Source of the DNA: Sphingobium sp. WTD-1
Lineage (GTDB): Bacteria; Pseudomonadota; Alphaproteobacteria; Sphingomonadales; Sphingomonadaceae
Reading direction: 5' to 3'
Length of the DNA: 64,000 nucleotides
Assembly: GCF_030128825.1 (NCBI RefSeq)
Contig: NZ_CP119127.1
Coordinates: forward strand, 2,914,001-2,978,000
Positions 32,090 through 40,594 of this stretch are shown one piece after another. The number at the start of each line of letters is the position of its first letter. The first letter of the stretch is position 1. A program made the position numbers and the translations under genes. The notes below the pieces were generated by a model that was given only the letters and a program-made list of their open reading frames with translations, was not told the DNA's origin and searched no databases.

Positions 32090-34402
32090 TTAAGCGACCG
32101 TCACCGCGCCTGTCCCGACTGCACCAGATTGTGCGCCAGATGCGCTAAACGCGCGAACGAAATAATAATATGTCCCGGCAGCGATCGTATCGACATAGCT
32201 TTGTGTGGCACCAGGCGCTGACGGTAGATCCCCGCTCGCAAGAGACGCGCCGACGATGGTGTTCGTGCTGTTGCGATAGACCCGGCTATAGGACAGGTTG
32301 GCCGAGCTGGAGTTTGTCCATTGGATCGTCGCTTGGCCGGTTCCGGCACTGGCGGAAACAGACGCCGGCGGCGATGGTGCGAGGGCTGCGGTGGAGGTGC
32401 TGACCGATTCAATGGCGGACCATTCCGAGCGCCGGCCATCGCCAACGCCATAGGCGACCGCCACATCTATGCTGACATCGATCGGCACCAGACTGGAGAG
32501 CAGGACCGCCGCCGGGCCGGGATCGATGTCGGTATATTCCTGTTCGTTCCATGTCGTGTCGGTAGTGATCCGCCAGCGCGCATACCAAGTCACATCATCC
32601 CGGTCGAAGCCATCAACGGTGATCCGCACCCGCGCATCGGCACCGCCTTCGCCAAGTTCCGCTTCGGCGTCGGTGATCGTCGGAGTGGGTAGGGGCACAA
32701 CCGCAGGCCGCGCGCCGACTGGGGCCGGCTCGCCTTCCTCGGTTGCTGCGTTCCATGCGTCCACGTTCGGGTTGGCGCGCACCCAATCGAACTGGACACC
32801 GGTCTGTGTCCGCCGGATGCGCACGATCTCGGCCGGGCCGGAATAGAAAACGGTCCCCGCTTCCTCGATATGGAGCGGAATGAAGCGCTTGCCCCTGATC
32901 TTGCGGCCCTTGGGATTGGTCGCGATCGTGCCGCGCTTCGGCGCCATCGTCTTGTCGAGCAGGCGCTTTGCCAGCCGCGCCGCCTGCGCATGGCTTGGCA
33001 CCGCGTTCTCCAGCGAAGTCGGCTTCTCGCCAACCTCATCAATGCTGTCCTCGTCGCGCCAATCGCTGGTCGGCACAGTCGTGAAATCGTGATCGGCAGA
33101 CAGATAGGTCAGCGCGACGACGTTGGCCTGATCCTCATCAACGATCCCGTCGTCCATCGACCAAGTGACGATCTCGCCGGGGCCAATCAGGTCATCAGGA
33201 TCAGGATCGACATAGCGGCCAGACCACGGGACCAGCGCGCCGTCAGCGCGCGTCGTCACCATGCCATCGCAAGCCGCCAGCAGGTTGCCCAGCGTCACCT
33301 TATGCGCATCGGTGTGCTTGTGTGCGAGGGCGACGCGATAGCGCGGTTCAGTCCCGCCGCCGATCCAGCGAAGGACCGTGCCGGCCTTGTAATCGTCGCC
33401 CAGCGATGTCGTCAGCGTGACGGTGTTGCCCACCACGCTACCCACCACCTTGTCGATGCCATAGGCCGCCAAGGTGACGGTCTTGCCCGGCGCCAGCCCT
33501 TCAACACTGGTCAGTTCAAAGCTGGTGTCGCCGGAATCCGCATCATCCACGAACACACCAGCGCCGTGATAGACCTCCATGGGCGCATCGCAGTCATCGG
33601 CGAAGGCGGTCCAGTAGGAGATGGTGGGCGCGAAATGCGTGTCCCAATCCTTGTTGTTTCGGATGAGGTAATAGTGAGCGATGGCAAGGGCCGCGTTGTC
33701 CGACCATTTCCATGTCGTCGGATCATTGATGTCCTGCGCCGGATCGCGCCAGTCGAAGACCATCTGAGCACGTGCGACGATCGACATGACGTTCGCATCC
33801 GGCCCGCCGGTCGGATAGACCTCGTTATAGTTCTTGGCCTTCACCGGCTTGGAGATCATGCATCCGGTCGCCACGCCATCGCCTCGGTGGTTGCTGGTCC
33901 AGATGCCGGGCAGACGCGCGATGACCTCTGCAAATGCGGTTTCTGTCGGCAGGCCGAGCCGCGTCCCGATCTTGATGGTGTCGCCGTCGCCGAACTCGCC
34001 ATCATTCTGCTTGATGACGAAGCCGCCGCCGTTCAGCTTGACCTGCTTGTCGCCCAGATAGATGCGCTCAATGAAGTCGAGCTGGCCGTCATGGAAAGCC
34101 CAGACATCGACCGCATAGCCGTCATCGTTCGTGACATAGAGGATATAGGCGCCGAACAACCGGACACGGCCATAGGCCGACACGCGAGGCGGAACTGCCG
34201 TCTTGATAGACCGCTCCTGCTGCTCAGGCTTTGGCCCCTTCGGCCTGTAGAGGACGGCAAGGGCCAGCGCTGCTGCTGCGGCGAATGGCTGTCCTCCAGG
34301 GATGAAATTGCCAGCAACTGCCACGATCTGGAGGGAGAGACGGCCCAGACCCTTATCAATGATGCTGAGCGGCGAGACGATCGCCCTTGCAACACCGCCC
34401 AT
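32090..34402 (-). CDS. Tail-tip/host-specificity protein (gpJ-like) with fibronectin type III domain
   Basis: 770 residues. The N-terminus has a hydrophobic helix LSLQIVAVAGNFIPGGQPFAAAAALALAVLY, then a conserved tip domain (RVRLFGAYILYVTNDDGYAVDVWAFHDGQLDFIERIYLGD). The central baseplate-hub-like part has ADGALVPWSGRYVDPD. The C-terminal 90 residues (APSPPASVSASAGTGQATIQW to SAVGTGAVTVA) are a fibronectin III repeat. Such proteins close the tail tube and contact the receptor complex. It overlaps the peptidase gene by one base. Confidence 0.82.
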   Translation of the reverse strand: MGGVARAIVSPLSIIDKGLGRLSLQIVAVAGNFIPGGQPFAAAAALALAVLYRPKGPKPEQQERSIKTAVPPRVSAYGRVRLFGAYILYVTNDDGYAVDVWAFHDGQLDFIERIYLGDKQVKLNGGGFVIKQNDGEFGDGDTIKIGTRLGLPTETAFAEVIARLPGIWTSNHRGDGVATGCMISKPVKAKNYNEVYPTGGPDANVMSIVARAQMVFDWRDPAQDINDPTTWKWSDNAALAIAHYYLIRNNKDWDTHFAPTISYWTAFADDCDAPMEVYHGAGVFVDDADSGDTSFELTSVEGLAPGKTVTLAAYGIDKVVGSVVGNTVTLTTSLGDDYKAGTVLRWIGGGTEPRYRVALAHKHTDAHKVTLGNLLAACDGMVTTRADGALVPWSGRYVDPDPDDLIGPGEIVTWSMDDGIVDEDQANVVALTYLSADHDFTTVPTSDWRDEDSIDEVGEKPTSLENAVPSHAQAARLAKRLLDKTMAPKRGTIATNPKGRKIRGKRFIPLHIEEAGTVFYSGPAEIVRIRRTQTGVQFDWVRANPNVDAWNAATEEGEPAPVGARPAVVPLPTPTITDAEAELGEGGADARVRITVDGFDRDDVTWYARWRITTDTTWNEQEYTDIDPGPAAVLLSSLVPIDVSIDVAVAYGVGDGRRSEWSAIESVSTSTAALAPSPPASVSASAGTGQATIQWTNSSSANLSYSRVYRNSTNTIVGASLASGDLPSAPGATQSYVDTIAAGTYYYFVRAFSASGAQSGAVGTGAVTVA

Positions 34403-34794
34403 CAGACCCTCCAGATCATCAAAGGATCGCCCGGCGCGCAGATAAGGCCGTGACGATGGACGCTGGCCCAGCGCTGCCCGGTCCAGATTCCGGTTGTTCG
34501 GTTGTGGCCGTCGTCGGTTGGCGCGCTTAGGATCGCAGCGTCCCCCATCTGCGGCTCATCGACCACGGCCAGCCCGATCGCCTCCATGCCGCGCTGCCAG
34601 AGCGAGAGAAGTCCGCCTCCGCGCACAATGACGCGCGCCGCCGAACGCTCGCTATCATAGGCAATGCCGGTCGCCTCCATGGCGCTGGCGTGGCCACGAA
34701 GGACCAGCCACCGGTCGAGCCAGCGGGAGCAGTCATGCGTCTGCCAGTCCCATGCCGGCCGCCGGGCGCGGAGATATTCGCCAAGCTCCATCAT
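34402..34794 (-). CDS. Phage tail-assembly NlpC/P60-like cysteine peptidase (DUF6950-like)
   Basis: 130 residues, start ATGA overlap with the previous gene. WDWQTHDCSRWLDRW contains the candidate catalytic Cys (residue about 23); a downstream histidine (ASVHRHGLI) and the position between tail proteins and the tip match the NlpC/P60-like peptidase of lambda gpK type. It could cleave peptidoglycan stems during DNA entry. Confidence 0.7.
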   Translation of the reverse strand: MMELGEYLRARRPAWDWQTHDCSRWLDRWLVLRGHASAMEATGIAYDSERSAARVIVRGGGLLSLWQRGMEAIGLAVVDEPQMGDAAILSAPTDDGHNRTTGIWTGQRWASVHRHGLICAPGDPLMIWRV

Positions 34795-35336
34795 TTCGGC
34801 CCGAACCGGCGCAGCACGCCCTGGTAGATTTGGGCGACATGGCTGAATATCGCGTCGGCGGGCGACTTGCGCCGCTGGTCAGCATCGGTCCAATATGCCT
34901 GCGGCGAGCGATTGCGATCCGTGTCTTCGGTGGCGATCGAGAGGGTCAGCACCCGCGACCGGCCTTCGTCAGTTTCCTCGCTGCTGAAGGTCAGCTTGTC
35001 GGCGATGAAGGCGTTGTCATATTCGACATCTTCAAGCTGCCAGTCCTCATTGAAGTAGAAGCGTACGAAGTGGACCTTGGCGCCCTTCACGGAGGCCGCT
35101 TCGCCGATCGCGATGGCCAGCACTTCGGCGCTGACACCGGACAGGCGGATATCGATGCGCTCGGCCTGGCCGTTGATCGGGATTTCGAAGTCGGGCGCGT
35201 TGAGCAGTTCGCCGCCGCCGAGGTAGACAGCCGGTTCGCTCTCCACGATGTCCGCAGGGATTTCGAGGTCGCCGAAGCCGCCCCAGAGCCGGGCCGGGGG
35301 ATCGGAGGCTATGCGGATGCCGAAGGACTCGTTCAT
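34791..35336 (-). CDS. Tail protein, distal (DUF2163-like position)
   Basis: 181 residues, MNESFGIRIASDPPARLWGGFGDLEIPADIV. A beta-rich protein (ERIDIRLSGVSAEVLAIAIGEA, RVLTLSIATEDTDRN) located between the tape measure and the peptidase, where siphoviruses encode the distal tail/hub protein. No catalytic motif. Confidence 0.65.
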   Translation of the reverse strand: MNESFGIRIASDPPARLWGGFGDLEIPADIVESEPAVYLGGGELLNAPDFEIPINGQAERIDIRLSGVSAEVLAIAIGEAASVKGAKVHFVRFYFNEDWQLEDVEYDNAFIADKLTFSSEETDEGRSRVLTLSIATEDTDRNRSPQAYWTDADQRRKSPADAIFSHVAQIYQGVLRRFGPK

Positions 35337-37801
35337 CAGCCGCCCTTCAACTGCGTGAACTTGTTGAGGGTGCCGGGCATCGACTGCTGACTTTGCGCAT
35401 ATGCCGCACCTGCCGCCCTCGCGGAACTGTCGCGGGAAATGCGCTCCATGTCGGCATAGAGTTCGGCGGTGACGACCGCGCCGGCCAGGTTGAACTGCGG
35501 CGCATAGACGGTGGGCTGGCTGCCGCCGCCGGCGCGGATCGCCTTGCTGCCCACGCTCAAGGTCTCGCCGCGCGTCACGTTCGCGATCGGCCGCCCGTTC
35601 AGCGACAGGGTGTTGCGATCGGTGCCGCCGCGACCGCCGAGCGTCGCCGTGCCGCCGGATGCGAAGCCGACGCCGGTGCCGGTTTCGCCGCCGCCTGCGG
35701 AGCCTTGGAAGAAGGTGCTGATGGAGGTCAGGATATTGCCGAACGTGCCGCCCGATTCACCCGTGCGGCGCATGGAGTTCAGGAACGGCTCGATGATATT
35801 CTTGTTGATGAAGATATCGATCAGCCCAGCCAGGAACGGGTCTTTCACCCCGAGCCGCTTGGTGATGCTGTCCCGGATTCCGTCACGCACATAGTCCAGT
35901 TCCTGCGTGATCAGCTCCTCGACCTGATCCTGCGTGCTGGTTTCGTCCATGCGGCGGCGATAGCGGGCCAGGGGGCCTTCATTGTCGCGCTCGATCGACG
36001 CACGGTCGTTGGCCATCTGCCCGCCGAGCGCGTCAATGCGCGCCTGGAAGGCGTCGCGTTCAGCCTGAGACGTGGCGTTCTTCTGCTGAAATTCGAGCTG
36101 GCGGCGGCGCTCTTCATACTCAAGGTTGAGCAGTTCAAGCTGGACCTTCTGGCGCTCCTCGCGGGTGCCGGCCATGCGTTCCTGCCATGCCAAGGCGTCG
36201 TGGGCGATATCATACTGCGCCTCCGCCTGCATGTTGGCGGCATCCTCAAGGCGCTTCTGGAGGTCGCGCATGACGGCGCGTGGCAGCAGGCCGCCGCCGT
36301 CGACAATGATCTCGTCGCCCTGGCCGGCTGAGCCGTAGAGCTTGTTGATCGCCGCCATGCGGGCCTTGCGCTGCTCGGCAGACAATTCCTTATTCTGCGC
36401 CAACTCCGCGATGCGCTGCTGGCGTTCAATCTCCAGCATTTCTCGCTCGAATTGGGCCTTCGCTTCGATGTTGTCGGTGAGATCAGACTGAGCGCGCAGC
36501 ACCTCGATTTGGATTTGCCGATCTTCTTGGGCGTTTTGATATGCCTCGCGAGCGCGCTGCTCCGCCTCGCGCGCCGCCTTCTTCTCGGCTGCTAGACGCT
36601 TCTTTTTGTCTGCATCGGATTCGCCTGTTGAACCGGACGCTGTTGCGGGCGAACTCGCCAAGGGCTTGCCATTGTTGGCAGACGCCCCGAACGATTCGAG
36701 CCTTTGACGAAATGCGGCTACGCTGGGATTGTTGGCTAGCTCCAGTTCTCGCTCAAGTGCCTGCCTGTTCCGTTGGGCTTGGGCCTTGTCGGCGGACGAA
36801 GTGAGAAACCCATTCTCCACGCTCTGTTGCTGACGAATGCCAACCTCAAGCCGCCATTTGCGCCACGCCAGCGCGAGATCGCCAATCACACTGGCCGCAC
36901 CAGCGCCGAGGCGGATAACGGTCCCGAGGAACGAGCCGACAGCCTCAAGGGCGCCGCTCGCCTGCATGTCTTTCAGCACCTTGGTCAGGTCGTCAGTGGC
37001 GTCACCCAACTGGCGCATGAACCCATCGGCCGTGCTATTCGCGATGTCATCGAGAGCTGTCTGGAAACGCTGGAACGATGCGTCTGCTGTCTGCAGGGCG
37101 TTGGGCAATTCTTTCCCCAACTGCGCCGCGAACTTGGGTAGAAAGACATCGGCCGCGACATCGCCCTTTTCGAGCATTTTATCCAGTTCGGCGGTTGTGA
37201 CGCCCATCGCGCGCGCTGCGATCTGGAATGCGCCTGGCAGTCGCTCTCCGAGTTGTCCGCGCAACTCCTCTGCCTGGACATTGCCCTTCGACACCATCTG
37301 CTGGACAGCAAGTAGGGCGCCGTTCAACTGCTCGGTCGATCCGCCGGTAGCAACGATCGCTTTCGTGATCGCCTCGAAAATGTCGCGGGCCTTTTCGCCC
37401 TCAAGATTGGTGCCGCGCGCCGCCGCAGCGAAACCAGTGAAGTTTTCGGCCAGATCAACAAAGCGGAGGCCGAGGCTATCCGCGAGATCGCGAAGAAAGC
37501 GGATTTCCTCGCCGGCTTTTTCGGTCGATCCGACTGCGATAGCCAGACCCTGCTCAAAGCGCCGGAAGCGCAAGGCGGTATCAACGGCGGCCTTGCCCAG
37601 CGCGATGAAGCCGATAGACCCGATGGCGGTCGCCATACCGAGCGCTGCGCGTGACACGACTTGCTCTGTGACCTTGGCGCTGCGCTGGATGCCACTCATC
37701 GCTTTGTCGAAACGGGTTTCCGCGCGCGCGACATTGGCCTCGTATCGATCAAGCCGGGCCTCAAGCTCGACAACGACGCGATCGGCAGTAATCCCGGACA
37801 T
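35336..37801 (-). CDS. Tail tape measure protein
   Basis: 821 residues. The N-terminal tape-measure domain includes YEANVARAETRFDKAMSGIQR, ALRFRRFEQGLAIAVGSTEKAGEEI and QMVSKGNVQAEELRGQLGERLPGAFQIAARAMGVTTAEL (described in parts), typical of TIGR02675 proteins. A long coiled-coil follows (about 395-640), then a Gly-rich C-terminus. A hydrophobic stretch (VVSRAALGMATAIGSIGFIALG) near residue 50 is usual. About 820 residues predicts a tail of roughly 120 nm by the common 1.5 angstrom per residue rule. Start overlaps the chaperone stop. Confidence 0.88.
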   Translation of the reverse strand: MSGITADRVVVELEARLDRYEANVARAETRFDKAMSGIQRSAKVTEQVVSRAALGMATAIGSIGFIALGKAAVDTALRFRRFEQGLAIAVGSTEKAGEEIRFLRDLADSLGLRFVDLAENFTGFAAAARGTNLEGEKARDIFEAITKAIVATGGSTEQLNGALLAVQQMVSKGNVQAEELRGQLGERLPGAFQIAARAMGVTTAELDKMLEKGDVAADVFLPKFAAQLGKELPNALQTADASFQRFQTALDDIANSTADGFMRQLGDATDDLTKVLKDMQASGALEAVGSFLGTVIRLGAGAASVIGDLALAWRKWRLEVGIRQQQSVENGFLTSSADKAQAQRNRQALERELELANNPSVAAFRQRLESFGASANNGKPLASSPATASGSTGESDADKKKRLAAEKKAAREAEQRAREAYQNAQEDRQIQIEVLRAQSDLTDNIEAKAQFEREMLEIERQQRIAELAQNKELSAEQRKARMAAINKLYGSAGQGDEIIVDGGGLLPRAVMRDLQKRLEDAANMQAEAQYDIAHDALAWQERMAGTREERQKVQLELLNLEYEERRRQLEFQQKNATSQAERDAFQARIDALGGQMANDRASIERDNEGPLARYRRRMDETSTQDQVEELITQELDYVRDGIRDSITKRLGVKDPFLAGLIDIFINKNIIEPFLNSMRRTGESGGTFGNILTSISTFFQGSAGGGETGTGVGFASGGTATLGGRGGTDRNTLSLNGRPIANVTRGETLSVGSKAIRAGGGSQPTVYAPQFNLAGAVVTAELYADMERISRDSSARAAGAAYAQSQQSMPGTLNKFTQLKGG

Positions 37802-38391
37802 CAGTGGATCTTCCCGATACCAGCGCGCTCCATACGCAGGAACATGCTGCTCACGTCATCGGCCGAAGGCGGCGCTTCCTCGCCGTCCTCATTGGCCAGT
37901 TCATGATGATGGATCAGCGCGGCATATTCCGGCATGGTGATGGCCTCCGCATCGCTCAGGCTAAGCCCGAGGGTTCGGCAGTTGTGGAGGACGAGGCCCC
38001 AGTCGATTTTCGACGGCTCGGCCGCTTCACCGGGGCTTTTTTTTTTAGCCTCCTGCGCGGGCGCATAGCCGACATAGAGCGCGGCAATGACGGCCTTGGC
38101 AGTCAGGTGGTGTTCGGCCAGGGCGTGGCCGTCGACATAGTTCTCGATCAGGCTGTTCGCGCGAAGGGAGGTTACGTCGATCGCCTTGCCGTTCACTTCA
38201 CCCTTGGCGCCGCCGATCAGGCCCTGCCGCAGCGTCTCGACCACATCATGGATCGACCAGCCACCATGCATCAGCCGATGCTTCACAAGGTCGATCGGGC
38301 CGGCCTTTTCCTCGATTTCGATGATGCGCTTGATGGGCAACCGGAACAGATAAGTCCCGTCAGCGAAGGGCAGGGCGATCTCGGTTTGCAT
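37801..38391 (-). CDS. Tail assembly chaperone (GTA gp10-like)
   Basis: 196 residues. ALPFADGTYLFRLPIKRIIEIEEKAGPIDLVKHRL resembles the tail-chaperone/gp10 family of alphaproteobacterial phages and gene-transfer agents; the C-terminal half has WGLVLHNCRTLGLSLSDAEAITMPEYAALI. It lies immediately upstream of the tape measure as expected. A run of ten A's interrupts the coding strand near residue 115 (EAKKKSP). A CGTCCGTAG motif is 34 bases upstream, and no Shine-Dalgarno is evident. Confidence 0.75.
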   Translation of the reverse strand: MQTEIALPFADGTYLFRLPIKRIIEIEEKAGPIDLVKHRLMHGGWSIHDVVETLRQGLIGGAKGEVNGKAIDVTSLRANSLIENYVDGHALAEHHLTAKAVIAALYVGYAPAQEAKKKSPGEAAEPSKIDWGLVLHNCRTLGLSLSDAEAITMPEYAALIHHHELANEDGEEAPPSADDVSSMFLRMERAGIGKIH

Positions 38392-38424
38392 GGGGGAACG
38401 CTATGTGCGAGGCATGGCGCGGTG

Positions 38425-38433
38425 CTACGGACG
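38425..38433 (-). promoter_or_regulatory. CGTCCGTAG junction motif, copy 2
   Basis: Minus-strand CGTCCGTAG, 34 bases before the tail-chaperone start and within the divergent region shared with the plus-strand lipoprotein gene. Preceded by CC as in copies 1 and 4. Confidence 0.6.
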
Positions 38434-38446
38434 GGAGAGGTGCCAA

Positions 38447-39091
38447 GTGAAGAGGGCTTTTGTAGCTTTGGCCATGGTAGCATCGAGCTGCCAAGCGCCA
38501 CCCGATATCGCTGATAACTCAGCGAGCAATATTTCGGCGCAGCGGGTAGGCGCTGCCCCGATAGATCCAGGCGTCTATTCGCCGTATGTTCGTGAAAACG
38601 GTTGGCAGAAGACATTCGCAAAGTGGGGCGACGCAGGCGTTAGGCGCATCCAGAAGCTGCGAGAGGCGGCTGCAGAAACGGTTGCTCAAAATCCCAAATG
38701 TGACGCGGTCGAACTGTCAGAAATCTCCGATCAGCGTTCCGCTCCGCCGGACAGCCCGGTTGTCTATGTCGACTGCCGAAACTCTGAGCGCTTCTATTTA
38801 AGCGAAGCGGATGTGGGCGGCCAACTTTCGTCGGAGAAAGAAAAGGGATCTCGCTTCTCAAGCGCAGAATTAATCAGCCGCTGCACAAGCGAGGTTAAAT
38901 CGAGGCTGAACCTCCCATCAACGTTTGATAGGGATTTTTTCAGTGTTTCCGATAGGCAGGGGACATCAGGGAATAGAGTTGTCGAATTTACGTTTGAGGC
39001 GAAGAACGCCCTTGGCCTGACTTTGCCAGCCTCGGCTCGCTGCGTAATGACCACGCAAGGCCAGTTTGAGGTGGAGATCAATGAAAGGTAG
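38447..39091 (+). CDS. Predicted prophage lipoprotein (moron)
   Basis: 214 residues from the GTG at 38447, chosen for GGGAGAGG seven bases upstream and because it gives a proper lipoprotein signal: MKRAFVALAMVASSCQAP (lipobox ASSC, Cys15). The mature part is soluble and charged, with RENGWQKTFAKWGDAGVRRIQKLREAAAE and a C-terminal beta-like VVEFTFEAKNALGLTLPASARC. It runs opposite to every surrounding tail gene, its base composition is more AT-rich, and a hairpin follows its stop, so it is an independently expressed cargo gene. Phage lipoproteins often act in superinfection exclusion; that role is inference. Confidence 0.75.
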   Translation: MKRAFVALAMVASSCQAPPDIADNSASNISAQRVGAAPIDPGVYSPYVRENGWQKTFAKWGDAGVRRIQKLREAAAETVAQNPKCDAVELSEISDQRSAPPDSPVVYVDCRNSERFYLSEADVGGQLSSEKEKGSRFSSAELISRCTSEVKSRLNLPSTFDRDFFSVSDRQGTSGNRVVEFTFEAKNALGLTLPASARCVMTTQGQFEVEINER

Positions 39092-39108
39092 GCGGCCCGA
39101 AGGCCGCC
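39091..39108. terminator. Bidirectional hairpin between convergent genes
   Basis: GGCGGCC, loop CGAA, GGCCGCC: a 7-bp stem between the lipoprotein stop and the stop of the 98-aa gene on the other strand. Confidence 0.65.
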
Positions 39109-39111
39109 CCA

Positions 39112-39408
39112 TTAGGCCGCGAGCCGTCGAGCGTCACGCCAGAGGCCAATCATGATCTTATCACCCGTAAGATCGCGGTCGTCGCAGAGGACAAGGAACT
39201 TCTGCATGAATTGCTCTGGGGTTTGCGGCTTCCATGCTATTACGGAGTCGAGAGCGGCGAGGTATTCAGTCTCCTCCACCGTTCCCCCATTAAGGCCGTG
39301 GTGAGCGCTCCAATAGGCGGAGATGGGGCTGGACGATGCTACCGCAGGCGCCGAGATAGCGACGGGCGCCACCAGCGCGGCGGTGAGGAATGCGCGACGA
39401 TCGGTCAT
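39112..39408 (-). CDS. Small exported protein with twin-arginine-like signal
   Basis: 98 residues. The N-terminus TDRRAFLTAALVAPVAISAPAVAS has the Tat pattern (RR-x-F-L) and a cleavable hydrophobic core, leaving about 70 mature residues with two cysteines absent except one (LVLCDD). Overlaps the stop/start of the 98-aa gene behind it. Unknown function; an exported phage cargo product in the moron island. Confidence 0.6.
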   Translation of the reverse strand: MTDRRAFLTAALVAPVAISAPAVASSSPISAYWSAHHGLNGGTVEETEYLAALDSVIAWKPQTPEQFMQKFLVLCDDRDLTGDKIMIGLWRDARRLAA

Positions 39409-39704
39409 CAGTGCGCTCCGTTCTGGCTGGGTTGGGCGCGATAGGTGAGGCCGGCGTGGCGCATGGTGTCTCCTGCCTCCAGAAGCTCACGTTTGACCTT
39501 GGCCTCTTCCAGCATTTCCTGCCACATTTCGATCATAGGCGGCGCAACGGCGGCCCTGATCTGCATGTCGACATTCGACGGGAAGCGGCCGGCATCCTCG
39601 ATATGGCCTAGAAGCTTGGCAATCATCCGTTCGGCTTCGCGGACTTTCTGGTCAGCAACCACTTGGGGCGGGAACGCAATGATGTTATTGGGGCGGGTAG
39701 CCAT
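39408..39704 (-). CDS. Hypothetical phage protein (98 aa)
   Basis: 98 residues from MATRPNNIIAFPPQVVADQKV (AAAGGACC upstream; an ATG six codons earlier has no ribosome site). Mostly helical: VREAERMIAKLLGHIEDAGRF and MIEMWQEMLEEAKVKRELLE. Located between the antirepressor and Tat-signal genes. No family recognised. Confidence 0.6.
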   Translation of the reverse strand: MATRPNNIIAFPPQVVADQKVREAERMIAKLLGHIEDAGRFPSNVDMQIRAAVAPPMIEMWQEMLEEAKVKRELLEAGDTMRHAGLTYRAQPSQNGAH

Positions 39705-39777
39705 GGCGCATGGTCCTTTCATGCGTTCAGGGGTTAGGAGCGGCGCTGGGAGGGCAATCCCGGCGCCGTTCTGTTAT

Positions 39778-40281
39778 TCAGCTCGGAATGAACAGGTCAG
39801 ATTGCGTCGGGCCAGCCAACATTGCCGGGACGATCGGCAGGCCCATACGAACCCACATCTGCTTGGCGGCGGGCTTTCCCCATGTGAACCGGGTTTCCCG
39901 AACGGCGCTCAAGCCGTCCGCCAGTGAAGGCTGGTCGGAAATCTGGTTGTACGGCGAATACTGACCGGTCTTGCGGATTGACGGGATCACCTCGCCGGTA
40001 ACCCAGCGCGTGAACCGGTAGGCAGTTGTCCCCGGCTTGATCGCGTCATCGCTGCGCAGGACGATCAGATACAGACCAGATTCGCTGACGATGATCGCGT
40101 CCGATCCCGACCCTAAGTTAAACTTAGCCTTCTGGTCGCCCGCCAGAACCTTGGACGCTTCGGAAGGGTTTTTCAGGGTCAGCGTTTTGCAGACATCAGC
40201 CAGCACGAACCATGGTTCGCCATCCTGATCGATCACGCGGATGGATTGGCTTTCAAACGTAAATGGGATAAGATGTTTCAT
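39778..40281 (-). CDS. Bro-N domain antirepressor-like protein
   Basis: 167 residues. The Bro-N domain is plain: IRVIDQDGEPWFVLADVCKTL, LAGDQKAKF, IIVSESGLYLIVLRSDDAIKPGTTAYRFTRWVTGEVIPSIRKTGQY. Bro-N proteins in phages are antirepressors or DNA-binding regulators (KilA-N/Ant relatives). The C-terminal part is short, without a KilAC-type domain. It is the second gene after an Arc-like protein, a pairing known from P22 ImmI (arc-ant). Confidence 0.88.
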   Translation of the reverse strand: MKHLIPFTFESQSIRVIDQDGEPWFVLADVCKTLTLKNPSEASKVLAGDQKAKFNLGSGSDAIIVSESGLYLIVLRSDDAIKPGTTAYRFTRWVTGEVIPSIRKTGQYSPYNQISDQPSLADGLSAVRETRFTWGKPAAKQMWVRMGLPIVPAMLAGPTQSDLFIPS

Positions 40282-40319
40282 AGCTCATTCCTTTTGGGTG
40301 AGGCGTCGAACCGGGTTTC

Positions 40320-40487
40320 TCAGGCCGGATGGTTCGACGCCGCTTTCTCTGCGGCGAGGCCGCGTTCGATCAGCATCGCTGCTTCATTGCTGATAGAGCG
40401 ATAATTCTCTTTGGCCCGCGCCCTAAGCAAGTTACCCACAGCTGCGGGGACGCTAACCAGCACGCGGCCAGCTTCTTTGGCTGGCAT
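40320..40487 (-). CDS. Arc-family ribbon-helix-helix repressor
   Basis: 55 residues, MPAKEAGRVLVSVPAAVGN and LLRARAKENYRSISNEAAMLI. The N-terminal strand VLVSVPAAV and helix NYRSISNEAAMLIERGL match the Arc/CopG fold, and the Shine-Dalgarno AAGGAGG is perfect. It would bind DNA as dimers of dimers and repress its own promoter and the antirepressor 38 bases downstream. The divergent gene at 40595 is on the other side of the same promoter region. Confidence 0.85.
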   Translation of the reverse strand: MPAKEAGRVLVSVPAAVGNLLRARAKENYRSISNEAAMLIERGLAAEKAASNHPA

Positions 40488-40594
40488 AATTACCTCCTTT
40501 TCAGAGCAACATCATTGTTGCGTCCGAAACAACGGTTGCCACTGTTTACGGGCGATGGCAAGAGAAAAATAAATTTGCGCTGGAAAGGTGAAAA

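Noticed and set aside
32870..34453. 527-codon plus-strand ORF opposite the tail-tip gene
   Set aside because: Shadow of the gpJ-like gene; no ribosome site or domain.
38037..38050. A10 run in the tail chaperone gene as programmed frameshift site
   Set aside because: A -1 shift stops after a few codons and a +1 shift runs only about 25 codons; no extended chaperone ORF exists because the tape measure begins at 37801.
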